Shown: piece after piece, positions 54,285-64,000 of the stretch
Layout: each line of letters opens with the position of its first letter
Numbering within the stretch: position 1 is the stretch's first letter
Assembly (NCBI GenBank): GCA_964036045.1
Contig: OZ038391.1
Coordinates: forward strand, 42,667,621 to 42,731,620
Reading direction: 5' to 3'
Length of the DNA: 64,000 bases
DNA from: Eutreptiella sp. 'Long Island Sound 2002'
Lineage: Eukaryota; Euglenozoa; Euglenophyceae; Eutreptiales; Eutreptiaceae
Program-made: the position numbers and the translations under genes
Notes under the pieces: generated by a model
What the model was told of the DNA's origin: nothing
The model's database searches: none
Seen by the model: the letters and a program-made list of their open reading frames with translations, nothing else

Positions 54285-54845
54285 AACCGCCTTGCGCAAG
54301 AACCACCCCCTGGTTCCGTGGCACTTGTCCGACGCTACTTTTTTGACCACAGAATTGTGTTCTGGTGGATGCAGGGCAGCTAGTTAGGTATGCAGGACAA
54401 CATTTCATGTGTGTTGTGTTTGCAATAATACATGCACTTGGAGCGCAAATTGAGGCACATGGGACCGAATTTGAGGTATTTGCAAGGACATATTTGCTTT
54501 TGTACCACAGGGGCACAGACAGGAATTCAGGATGGTGTATCATAGAAGAAGGTTTTCACTTTGGAACCAGTTGAACATTAGATCATTCTATGCTCATTGG
54601 AAGTGCCGTGCAGCTCAGTCTGCTGAAATTCAGTCCTTCGGTGTTCATTTGTCCATGTGTTTCATTGTGAGAAAGGAAAGGGCACCCATCCCCCGGCCCA
54701 ATGTGCTGGAATTTTCTTTTCTGCGGTACAGGGCTGCACATGGCTGTGCGCAAGAACCGACCCTTGGTCCCGCGGCACTTTTTGACTGGAAAATATTGCT
54801 CAAGAAGCACCCCCTGGTTCCGCAGCAAAACATTGCTGGTTCTTA
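54285..54845. repeat. GCGCAAGAACC...GGTTCCG.GGCACTT repeats
   Basis: Three copies of a ~40 bp motif with CAAGAA(C/G)C(A/G)CCC..TGGT(T/C)C(C)G(T/C)GGCA: 54292-54330, 54747-54785 and 54808-54842 (the last as CTCAAGAAGCACCCCCTGGT). Copies 2 and 3 are adjacent. The flanking GTCTAGGAACC (54279) and GGTTCTTAGAC (54837) are inverted, so the whole 560 bp may be one element. Confidence 0.6.
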
Positions 54846-54849
54846 GACA

Positions 54850-57360
54850 CTGGGGGGGGGGATTTCATTTATTTGAAATACACGTGGAATGGGCATGAAA
54901 TTAAGCATCATACCCCGTGATGGACCACCGTGTAATTTTCCCAATCTGGAGCCCATTCCCATCACCTTCTGAGGCCTCTTCCACCCCCCCCAGGGCTGTC
55001 ACCAACGTGTATGCAAGCTTTGTCTAAGCATGGGGACCTGTCTGACTGCTGTTTTCCTGACTTTGACATGCTTGCGCAAGGGGGAGTGGTTGCATGGCTG
55101 ATGTGGAGTCCTGGAGTTCCTTGTAGGTCTTGTCTCATTTTTCAGATGTAATTAACTCAATTTTTTTTAGGTTTTATTTTAGATGGTTTGATCTGGAAAC
55201 AAAAACAAGGTTCTGTCCCCCCAAAAAGATTTCATGCTACAAAAGAGACAATCAGAATACACACGGGAGGTCGCAGTCGCCCTTTTCACTGCACATCAGC
55301 CTGCATTTCAGCCTACACGTCAGCCTACAGATTTGCATACTTGCAGGTCTCTGTTTTACACCCACTGGTTGGCCCTCCTTCGTGAGGGTGTGGCTGATCA
55401 CCAGGCAGCTTCCTCCATAGTATCATCAGAAGACAGTGTCCCCTCTCTTTGAGAGGGGTAGGCCTGTCTTAAAGGTACGATACAACTTTGGTCTTTCACC
55501 ACAATGTAACAGGCCACAGCCGAGAACTCACCTCGCAGCCGACTGGTTCTGTCCACTGAGAGCAAAAAAGATTGATTGAAAACGTCAAAAACTGGATTGA
55601 AAAATCCAAAAATCGATTGTCTCCAGCTAGGAAATGAATCGTGAAGATTGGCACTTTATATGTGTACATATGACCCATGACATCCCATGGTCTTCGTGTT
55701 CTCGGCCTATGTAATTTGTCTCTTGGCATGAACGATGCTATTGCATGAAACATGCAGGCATGCCGGTGGTTACTATATAAATGAATGAAATAGGTACAAC
55801 GGATGAATGTTGAGCAATGCAAGTGTGCTGTGGCATTTATGCTGAATATGCTGCTGGTCCTGCGTGCCAAAGTGATCATACGTAACAGTCTGTGTGCTCA
55901 CAGGCCTGTGCAATTGTATAAGGAACACCTGGATGTGCGTGACAGGCCATGGCCATCATAGAAAGACCCTCACCACCAGAGTGACCTCGAAGCACGAAAT
56001 GGACCACCCAGCACAGAATGGCAAATGGTTGCTATGCACCCTCACATGGTACCGCATGGGCCTCATGACTCCCCCGTTCCCCCAGTCCAATGCCACAGCT
56101 ACAAAATCCAATTGCGCAGCTGTTGGACAACATTTGATGGCACATTGTGTTGCCAATTTGGGATTGAATGTGACATTGGGGACAGATGGGGTGTCGTCAG
56201 TTGGTGTTAAGGTGGGAGTGCAACGCTCTGTGCACGCACCTCGCACCTCCTGTGCCTCATCCATGCATTTATGATTCATGTCCATGGGTTCATGGTTATC
56301 CTGCCCTGTGTCATGTATAATCCCCGCCACTGCCCCCCAATGGGTGTGTCCCATTGTGTCATTCCAATTTTTCAGCTCTGTGGAATCACACCTACACCAA
56401 CACTTTCGCACCTGTACTGACCCTTCCTGCAGCCTGCACACAGCTACAAACTACTTTCTCTATTGGTTTGGAACCGCAAAACGATGGTTCCACATGTCCA
56501 AATCCGACAAAAGACTGCCTTCCAGCATGACGAATCTTTGACGAATCAAGGGCATGTTGGGTTTTCACTTGTGGGGGGTGGGGGGGGGGTCAATAGAGCC
56601 CCCAAAAACTGGGGGTGGAGGTTGGGAAAAGGGCTCAATTGACAGGCACCATTAATCAGTTATTATGAACTCTGGTGCCGAAGGCGCCGAAATTTTTTTT
56701 TTTGAGCTTTAAGATTGGTCAATTTTTTTTTCACCAGATATATGGCAAATGATGACTTTTCTGAACCCCTTCGACGCGCTGATTCCAAAAATCCTTTTTT
56801 TTCGTTTTGCAATTTTCATTTTTTGCCGATTTTTGGGTCTGGGTCACCTCTGAGGCCTGGGGGTTCAGTCTCGGTAGGATTTTGGGGGTCCTGTCAACTG
56901 AGCCTTTTTTGGGGGGGGGTCCGGCCGGAGAGCTCTATGCCCCCCCCCCCCCCTGCAAACGAAAACCCGGCCTCCCAAGAACATGCCTTGGTTTGCCTGC
57001 TCAATTGTGTAATGTTACGACAATTGTGGTTGCGGCAGGTTTTCGCTACATACACTCTTTCTGTACATCCTATGGTACTTGGATGTTAATTTTGTGATTC
57101 TAGAAAGCTTTGTTGCAGCAGGTGAAGGATGTATTTGGTTTCTGCTTAATTTCTCTCTGTTTCTCTGAAATGTTAGGTGATAGATTTCCTCAGCCGTCCT
57201 CAGATCTTCCACCACTTTGGCGAATGTTCTTGCATCATGTTTTTTTTGCTCTATTTGCTCCACGCTCCAGTGATTTCCGATTTTCCCTCAGAAATTTGGG
57301 TTTTCCATCGGATCCAGCGGGTGCCTCGTTGTCGCCCCCCCCCCCCCCCGTCCAATGAAT
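54850..57360. other. No gene recognised
   Basis: Includes three adjacent TCAGCCT.CA-type units at 55297-55335 and a C run at 57336-57350. Open frames on either strand (for example 56441-55956 minus, 161 codons) show no known domain. Confidence 0.45.
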
Positions 57361-57363
57361 GCT

Positions 57364-57412
57364 GTGTCCAACGAACACTTCCGTTCGACCGTATTTTTTG
57401 AGGACACAATTA
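57364..57412. repeat. Partial copy of the GTGTCCAACGAAC hairpin element
   Basis: GTGTCCAACGAACACTTCCG, then GACCGTATTTTTTGAGGAC; matches the first ~48 bp of 57860-57921 but lacks the right terminal repeat. Confidence 0.75.
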
Positions 57413-57599
57413 ATTGCGTACTTAATTATGTACTGGGCTTCAGAATTGAGGTTTCAGGCTAAAGGATTGGGGAAATGAGGGGCTGTAGCTAGTAACTGTG
57501 GGTAAATTTTGTAAAGCAGGACGTGAGGGAATTGTGTCCCTCAACTATAGGACCTCTATTGCCCACCATGACTGATTCTCTGCTTGCACCTGGCCAGGA

Positions 57600-57765
57600 G
57601 GTGCTATACAAGGGTGCTCGTGCCAAAAGTCCCCAAGCCAGATCAGGCTGCCACTTCTGCCCGTGCCAAGAACAAGGAGGGCCCCAAGCCCAGGGATGAT
57701 GTTCAGCTTTTCCACATGTAGCGGGACTGCAACAAGGGCTTCTACTCTAGAAAACGCTAATTGGA
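57600..57765 (+). pseudogene. VQLFK-family ORF, copy D
   Basis: VPKVPKPDQAATSARAKNKE, then PKPRDDVQLFHM, an in-frame stop, then RDCNKGFYSRKR. Matches the C-terminal half of copy B. Confidence 0.5.
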
Positions 57766-57859
57766 GGCCTTCATTGCTTTGTACTTTGAATGGGCTGGGT
57801 GTCTTGTGCCTAGAGATGTGTTACCGCCATTTTGCAATATTTTCGCGCCACCGAACGGC

Positions 57860-57921
57860 GTGTCCAACGAACACTCCCGTTTGGACCGTATTCTTTGACG
57901 ACGAAATTGTTTGTTGGACAC
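57860..57921. mobile_element. 62 bp element with 13 bp terminal inverted repeats
   Basis: GTGTCCAACGAAC at 57860-57872 is inverted at 57909-57921 (GTTTGTTGGACAC), with one mismatch. A long G run follows. It is very small for a MITE; a left-end copy lies 496 bp upstream. Confidence 0.6.
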
Positions 57922-57924
57922 GGG

Positions 57925-58905
57925 GGGGGGGGGGGGACTGCTGAATAGACACTGGAGGTGCAACCCAATGTTGTCCATGTTGTCCATTTATGGTCCCATG
58001 CTGTCATTCTCTCTTTGCTCGCCCAATTTTTCCTGGTTGTCCAAAATCTGTCATTATGCATCAGAGGCATGCATGCATCATACCTTTGAAGAGTTGTCCA
58101 CAACCCCTTGGCTACCGCTGTTGCAGGTGCTCTTGGCTATAGGTAACAACACATCCTCCATATACAGAGAGCGCTGAGGGCAACACTGGTGATGTAGCGT
58201 CCGGGAATCTGTATTGCAACCTGCTTGTGGTTTGTACAAAGGCCTGAACAAAAGACAAGATTGCCCAATTTCGGTCAACTCAAAACGATTGCATTGGGTG
58301 CTGTTAAGACACATAGGCAGCGAATGTAGGGCCTGTTACCCAAGCACTCGTGGTCATTTGCTGTTCTTTTCCAGTGCGATGGGTGGCAAACACCAAGGAT
58401 TCGAGTGTAGCATGCATTTGGAACTCTGGCTTCTACGCCATGAGGCCACTTTGTTAAGCTGGCAGCTGCTGAGGACACAAGTCCTGTCACATCAGTGATG
58501 CAGATTGGGGAAGCTACCGTAAGTCCAATCCAGGATCACAGCATCGTCTGAAACTTGTCTGTTTCTTTTGAGACTGGTGAGCAACAACGTTTATCCCAGT
58601 GACCTTTATTGCAGTTGGTGTGGGAGCTCTGGTATCAACTTATCTTCACGCTGCCTCTCTGAGATTTTAGGAAAGTGATAGATTTCCTCAGCCATCCCTA
58701 TGTCTTCCACCACTTTGGCTGCAACAACAGTCATCCCAACATTGCCAATGTATGAATGCGGCCACTGGCATATCTTGGCATTGTGCTGAGTGCGCCTCCG
58801 GGCTTGTGCACAATTTTTTGGATGTTGGACTACGGCATTCTTTGCCATCATGTGTGCCATGATGACACATCATCTGTCTTTCGACGACTGTTTTGAGCTA
58901 CCCCC
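57925..58905. other. No gene recognised
   Basis: Spacer between two element clusters. GATAGATTTCCTCAGCC recurs at 57179 and 58677, in the same orientation, with TCTTCCACCACTTTGGC after it; the two sites are short dispersed-repeat copies. Confidence 0.45.
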
Positions 58906-58909
58906 CCCC

Positions 58910-59669
58910 CCCTTGCGCAAGCACTGCCTTGTCTAAGCACATGAGCCCTTGTTACCGTCGTTTTGATGGAATTTTCTGACCACCGTTTTTATGGTCAGAA
59001 ATGTAACATTATGCGATTGTGCTTCGCTTGTAGATGGAAATGGGGGCTTGATCATGCTTGTGGTAGTTCCTCCTGCTCATACCAACATTCTGCTTGCAAC
59101 TGCAACCCGATGATGTCCCTGTTGATGTGATTTTCAGCCATCTGACTCAGAGCTTCTCACTTCGGATGATTCATCGTCTTGCTCAGATTGTGATGATGAA
59201 GTGCAGATTTTGTGGGCCAAAGCGGGCCGTGGGATTGGGGGCCTTGGCCATGTGTTTGAGGGCAAGCTTCCCTTCACCAAAGATATTGTTGATGACAGTT
59301 TTGTTTCAAGGAATAGGAAGCCTAAACCCATTTCAAAACCTGAAGCCAAGCCTGCCCCAAAGGCTGCCCCAAAGGGCAAGCATGTGCAATTGTTCAAGAT
59401 GAGGTGCAAGGTGGGAAAGGGCTTCTATTCCACAGCTCCTGATGGCCCTGATGGGCAGTGAGGACCTCCAGAACTCGCTGAAATTTGCCTGCACATTGTG
59501 TTGTAGTGCCCTGTTGCGACAATTGTGCTTAGGGTGAGGTATGGGCAGGTTTCCGGTGACATGCGTTGTTTTGGTGCCACGCGTCGCGCGCAAGCACGGG
59601 CTTGTCTTAGCACGGGAGGCCGTGTTACCGTCGTTTTGATGACTTTCAGGGTGCTTGTGCAAGGGGGGG
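58910..59669. mobile_element. ~760 bp element with CCCCCTTGC.CAAGCAC ends and a VQLFK ORF
   Basis: The left end is a C run then TTGCGCAAGCACTGCC. The right end, on the minus strand, is CCCCCCCTTGCACAAGCACCC. Next to each end is GTTACCGTCGTTTTGATG (58951 and 59624, direct). An internal copy of the left end starts at 59587. The VQLFK ORF copy B lies inside. Confidence 0.6.
59134..59461 (+). CDS. VQLFK-family ORF, copy B (best preserved)
   Basis: Open for about 100 codons: SELLTSDDSSSCSDCDDEVQ acidic lead, ILWAKAGRGIGGLGHVFEGK, LPFTKDIVDDSFVSRNRKPK, a PISKPEAKPAPKAAPKGK tract, then HVQLFKMRCKVGKGFYSTAP and a stop at 59459. No ATG at the start of the acidic lead, so it may be an exon or a 5'-truncated ORF. 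Function unknown. It sits within a short element bounded by CCCCCTTGC.CAAGCAC inverted ends. Confidence 0.5.
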
Positions 59670-62048
59670 CGGGGGTATGTTGAACCTTCAGTGTTCTGCT
59701 GCATTTCACTCTGTCCTGTCATTTTATCCACTGGACCGAGAGTCCGCTTAAGGGGCCTGATACCATGCTTGGTTACGGGGGCGGGGGTTGGGTTCTTGCA
59801 CTGTCCCTGCAATTCACACACACTATGCACTATTTTTGGAACATGCTGCCATCCAAAAGCCTCTAAAGTGCCCTTCACCTACATTTTCCCATTAGGACAG
59901 ACTCACTGGGAGGTGGGGAGGCCAAGCACGACCACGGACAAGCATCCATCTTGCTCTATCGGCGAAGGGGCATCTTCTCCACGTCTCCCAATCAGACACA
60001 CATGCCTGGGTCCCCAAGGGCCAAAGGCTCCTAATGCATTCCTTCCTTCCTCTACATGCCCCCAAAACTAGTCCTAAGCAGCCCAGGGGTGCAGTGTTGT
60101 TCCCAACCTTTCCTCAACTGAAGACACTCTTCAAAATGCAATCCTTGTCACGTGTTGAACTAGTGGCACAGCAATGTGGTCAGGACGTTGGGGTCATCCT
60201 TAACTGCCCGAACCAACCTATCGTCCCTTTTTTTTTTGGTGTGCATTGAGCTTGGAAAGAAGTTTTTGGGCATCATGAACCAATAGGCAGAGAATATGGC
60301 CACCCTCAACAATCCCCGTTGAGGGGGATTCACACCTCTGAACGTTCTGATCCACTCTCTTCACCTCCTCAACCTCTTCTTTAAAAGTTGGTTCTTTACA
60401 CGGGATTGGCCAAGTATGCCCTATGACACCATTCCCTCAAGAAACAACAACACCATGTTTTTGAGTGGTAGGGGGGGTGCGCATCGATACATTGTCCCGC
60501 AGGGAACAAAAAGTGCGAGTGCTCAGTCTGTTAGAATGGCACACCATTTGCACGCAAGGCACCCCTTGGGAAACTAGCCCCTTCCTTCGGTAACCCTCGT
60601 GGGTCTTTAGTCCTTGGTTTCTGGACGCCCTTCCCCCAAGTGGTTGAGTAGCCATTTTGTGCCATGTAGGAAAACAAGAGGATAGTGTGGCCATTGACAT
60701 TTTGACTACAATGAGGATGGCCAACAAAAAAATCCACTGTGAAGGTCCTGACATGGGGTTTTCCAAGGTTGCCCAAAGGAACAGGGTTCCTGATTGCCAA
60801 AACCTTGGCGACGTTTGATGACAGAGGTTTGTTTGTTGGCGTGCGCATTCAGGGACGATTTTTTTTTCAATGGGAAACAAATAGGAAATGGTCCACAATC
60901 GGGTGTTGGCGAGCAAAGCTGTAAAAATGGGGGCAACAGGGGTGAAAAGAGGGGGCAAACGGGGGAAGATATTGTAAGGCGGACAAGGGGGTTTGGGAAC
61001 AATGCATCAATTAGTTGAGATTCCATTGTTGTGTCTTGCTTGGACTTGTAGACTAGAAGTCGTTGAATGCAAAGCTAGCCCCCCAATGATTTCGGTCACC
61101 GTACAAAGCTGTATGTGCTGTTGCAATGGCAACCACTGCTACAACGTTGCATCCCCAGGGTAATGAGGTAAACCCACCCTACGGTCCGCCCTTCAGTCTG
61201 TTTATAACCACCGACCCCCCCCCCCCCCCCGGTCATCCAACACGGCTAAATGCCGGAGGAACAATGCGAACGGTTGCCAGTTGTACAGATGAAGGTCCGC
61301 TGGTTGCGGACTGGAATTATGGTGGAACTGCCGAAGATTGCTGCAAATGCATACCGGGACGTGCATGTGTGGAGCGCATTGTTGACCACCATGCGGCTCT
61401 CATTGCCCCTAGGCACCTGCGGCTGCTTATACTTTTGCCTCCCCGTCGTACTCCACATGGTACAAAATTTGCAACACAATTGCTCAGCTTGTCCCCCGTG
61501 CCAACCATTGTCCCCCATTCCCCCCGCCCCCCTCCATTTCCCCCCATTACCCCGTTTTCCCGCACCTTTGGCAATAGTGGTGGTTTTGGCATTGGCAACC
61601 ATGGACTATTGAAGCAAGTTACCACCGCAAGTCCCTTTCCAGGGAATGCCATCCATGTAGTGCAAAGTCTTGCCCCCCCCCCCCCCCTTTCCCCTGCGCA
61701 AGCAGCAGAGCAGTCCGCGTGTACATATGATAGTGCCCGGTCCTAGTATGCGACACCCCCCAGCCTGCCCCCCCCCCCGGTTTTGAACCCCTAACCTGCT
61801 CCAGGTATTGATGTTTGTGTTAATGATCCACCCCCCCCCCCCCCCCGGGTTTTGAAAGCTAGTGGTGCCGGGTCGGCCACCAACAAGTGTCCCTAGAGAA
61901 AACTGTCCGGCGTTGAAGGCACCAATTGTTTTTTTATACTATGTGTTTATACTCAAAATACTCAAAATTTTGTAGAGAATTCATATTTGTGTTAAAACAA
62001 CAATGAAGTTTTGACCCGAAGGAGGGCTACAGGAGGGCTGCCCGAACA
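59670..62048. other. No intact gene recognised
   Basis: Contains numerous C runs (61216, 61672, 61770, 61831). A minus-strand frame at 60958-60437 (173 codons) and plus-strand frames at 61126-61746 are open but show no known domain and are compositionally biased. Confidence 0.4.
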
Positions 62049-62084
62049 GCAACCCTAGCCCTATCCCTAGCCCTAACCCTAATC
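62049..62084. repeat. Interstitial telomere-like CCCTA(R) tract
   Basis: CAACCCTAGCCCTATCCCTA, then GCCCTAACCCTAATC: five to six degenerate CCCTAR units. Resembles an eroded CCCTAA/CCCTAAA telomere repeat. Confidence 0.6.
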
Positions 62085-62940
62085 AAGACTGAATATTTGG
62101 ACCGAGCTGGTGGGGGAGGGAACATCAGCTATGACTGGTGAGGGACATCAAGAATGATTCACACATTGATGGCTCTTGACAAAGTGAAATCAGCTTGCAG
62201 TGAACCCCATCACCACGAGGCCCACTTTCAGAGCTTTTTGGACTTCTGAGGGGCCAAAATGGGCCCAAAATGGGCTCAAAACGGGCTCATTTTACCCATT
62301 TGTGCACCCCAAATGGTCTACGATGAGGTTTGGAAAATGCGTTTTTGACCCATTTTTGACCCATTTCCCCAAAAACAGCCCATTTTCAAGGCATTTTGGG
62401 ATTTTCGGAGGACCAAAATGGGCCACCACTAGCTCAAAACGGTCCAAAAACACTTGTTTTAGCGTCACACATGGTCTGGGATCATTTTTGAGAAAAGTCA
62501 GTGTTCTGCCCCTACTGGACCCTGTTGACCCATTTGGGCACCCACGTGTTTCGGCTCGAGCTTGCAGCTTGCCGCAGCCTAGTGGGCCTAGGTATTGGGG
62601 TCTAGGCGTCCGTTTGGGCAATTCTGAGGGGTGGCAACCACAAAAAGTGGGGGGTTGCGGGTGGAGTAGGTGCCTCCGGAATCACATTTTGAGCCATGTA
62701 GCCAAAGATATGGCCTATTCTTGGTTTGTGGCCGTCAGCATTTGGAGCTTCTGGGGGCCTTTTTGGGCTGTTTCCGGGACATATCATGGAGTTAGAGGGC
62801 CGCAAAGAGCTCGTTGACACGGGGAAGTCAAGCGGCACGTGGAGTGTCCCCACCGTCTCCCTTCGTTTGGCTGTTTTGAATGTGCCCGGGCCTTTTTGGC
62901 CCAAAAATGGCTGTTTTTGGCCCTAAATTACAGTTTTTGA
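62085..62940. other. Dispersed-repeat copy then low-complexity spacer
   Basis: 62084-62157 matches 41369-41460. From about 62240 the words AAAATGGGC(C/T)(C/G)AAAA and TTTTTGACCCATTT recur, and (C/A)AAATGGTCTA.GA also occurs near 42046. The 205-codon plus-strand frame here is not convincing. Confidence 0.5.
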
Positions 62941-64000
62941 AACCGAGGTCCGCCACTTGCGAATCCCGTTCCAGGCCGCCACCGTCGAGTTTCTTGCAAA
63001 TATGTGGAGCATCACCAGATGGAATGCCAGCCCATCACCGCGGAGCGCCTCTACCGTCAGTTCAAGGACATGAAACGCAGCCGGGCCACAGGTTTAGACG
63101 GCTGGACTGTCGTAGACATGCGGAACATGCCATGGCCGCTACTGCACATGCTGGCTCAGCTGTTAAACTGGGTTGAATTTCATGGCGTATGGCCCGAGCA
63201 ACTGGCCACAGGGTACATTCCGCTGATCTCCAAAGGCGAGGGCAGTGAGCCGCTACAGCTCAGGCCGCTGTCGGTGCTGTCTGCGATTTATGGCGCACGG
63301 TCCGGTATCCGCCTCCGTGACTGCCTCATCTGGCAAGAGAAGTGGGTGCACCGAAATGCATTTGCCTTCAGGCCGCAGAAGAGCGCCCTGGACACAGCAA
63401 CTCTACTGGCCGCCCTCATTGAGCGAGCACACCTACTGAAGCAGGCATTATCTGGCGCTGGCACTGACTATGTGAAGTGTTTTGATTTGATACCACAACA
63501 AATCTCCTTCCGGATGGCACGAGAGTTCGGCCTGGACCCCAAACCGCAGGCGGCATTGGAGGCCATGTATCAACAATTACACAGGGCTTTCAAAATAAAC
63601 GGGGCGCTAGGCTCCTTCTTTCACGCCACGAACGGCGTACTGCAAGGGTGCGCCATGAGCGTACTCATGATCAACATGCTCACCACAGTCTGGATGCGCG
63701 CCGTGGACGAGCTGGAAGGAGCTATCTCGGTGACGGTACACAGCCTGCCGCCCATACCGCCCAAGCTGGAAGAGCCCAAGGAGCTGAGATACAGACGTAA
63801 ACCCTCCCAATCCACCGCAGTGTCCCGCTTTCGGCCACCACCGGCCCCGAGCAGGTGCGTCATGAAGACCTTCGGCTCGGGGATTGACCAGTTTGAATAT
63901 TGGGAACACTCCAACCCATGCACATGTGGCCATGGACCTCCACCTCCACCTCAGCAATCGCAGCTGCCACACCCCTCCTCCGCACCTGAGCCCGCACGCG
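62941..64000 (+). CDS. LINE-type reverse transcriptase ORF (partial, runs off the right edge)
   Basis: Continuously open for 353 codons from just after a TGA at 62938 to the end of the window. RT blocks appear in order: RATGLDGWTVVDM (GxDG-like), LATGYIPLISKGEGSEPLQL then RPLSVLSAIYG (the R-P-L/I-S-V-L block 2), NAFAFRPQKSALDTATLL, DYVKCFDLIPQ (motif A, first catalytic Asp), and TNGVLQGCAMSVLMINML (motif B, Q-G with the usual Pro replaced by Cys). After motif B comes a long Pro-rich and basic stretch where palm motif C (x-D-D) would be expected soon; it is not reached in the window. The first in-frame Met is at about 63019, so the true start is unclear. Best read as a non-LTR retrotransposon RT. 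Confidence 0.8.

Noticed and set aside
60437-60958. 173-codon minus-strand ORF as a possible gag or protease
   Set aside because: I could not find a zinc knuckle, protease or integrase motif; left unassigned.
61126-61746. 206-codon Pro-rich plus-strand ORF
   Set aside because: Overlaps other open frames on both strands, contains C-run-derived Pro stretches and no known motif.
62200-62817. 205-codon plus-strand ORF
   Set aside because: Lies in a low-complexity region of AAAATGGGC-type words with no recognisable domain; also open on the minus strand.

Overview
The window is nuclear DNA from a eukaryote, most likely a unicellular alga or related protist with a large, repeat-rich genome. The genes have canonical GT-AG introns and encode eukaryotic families: an XRN 5'-3' exoribonuclease, a NO VEIN/sacsin-type GHKL ATPase, PHD fingers, and an F-box/TPR-like protein. 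The ATPase most resembles plant NO VEIN-like proteins. The space between genes is packed with inverted-repeat elements, minisatellites and runs of 8-15 C or G. I cannot name the species.

Layout. 1-3988 (minus): the first three coding exons of an XRN-type exoribonuclease. Its second intron holds a ~1.4 kb element with ~200 bp inverted ends, and inside that lie two tandem foldbacks built from the 5' domain of U2 snRNA. 4138-6900: a small tandem repeat, then LINE remnants (an RNase H/zinc-knuckle ORF end plus direct and inverted copies of the same 3' tail). 7881-8973: palindromes and inverted repeats around a broken PHD-finger gene. 10633-13915: two identical 508 bp direct repeats around an intact PHD-finger gene. 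13916-16412: nothing recognised.

16413-36831 (plus) is the centrepiece. Twelve exons join without a frame break into a protein of about 3,226 residues: an unknown N-terminal region, a SPRY domain, a long low-complexity region, a GHKL (HSP90-like) ATPase of the NO VEIN/sacsin type, a long middle region, and a C-terminal DUF3883 domain with PD-(D/E)XK-like spacing. Its introns carry microsatellites, an inverted repeat and a GC-rich minisatellite. The exons are GC-rich compared with the AT-richer surroundings.

37690-64000 is mostly mobile or repetitive DNA. It contains a Harbinger-like DDE transposase remnant and a sibling element with the same right end, an inverted-repeat element (41904-43677), an intronless F-box-like/TPR gene (44507-45937), a GGGGAATTAT minisatellite (49367-49919), four decayed copies of a short 'VQLFK' ORF family, C-run/G-run hairpins ending ACCGTCAC, several short inverted-repeat elements, an interstitial telomere-like tract, and a LINE-type reverse transcriptase ORF running off the right edge.

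The host genes look like ordinary housekeeping or regulatory genes and show no operon-like cooperation. The strongest candidates for something undescribed are the U2-derived foldback element, the PHD genes in mobile-element-like frames, the SPRY-GHKL-DUF3883 protein, and the VQLFK family.
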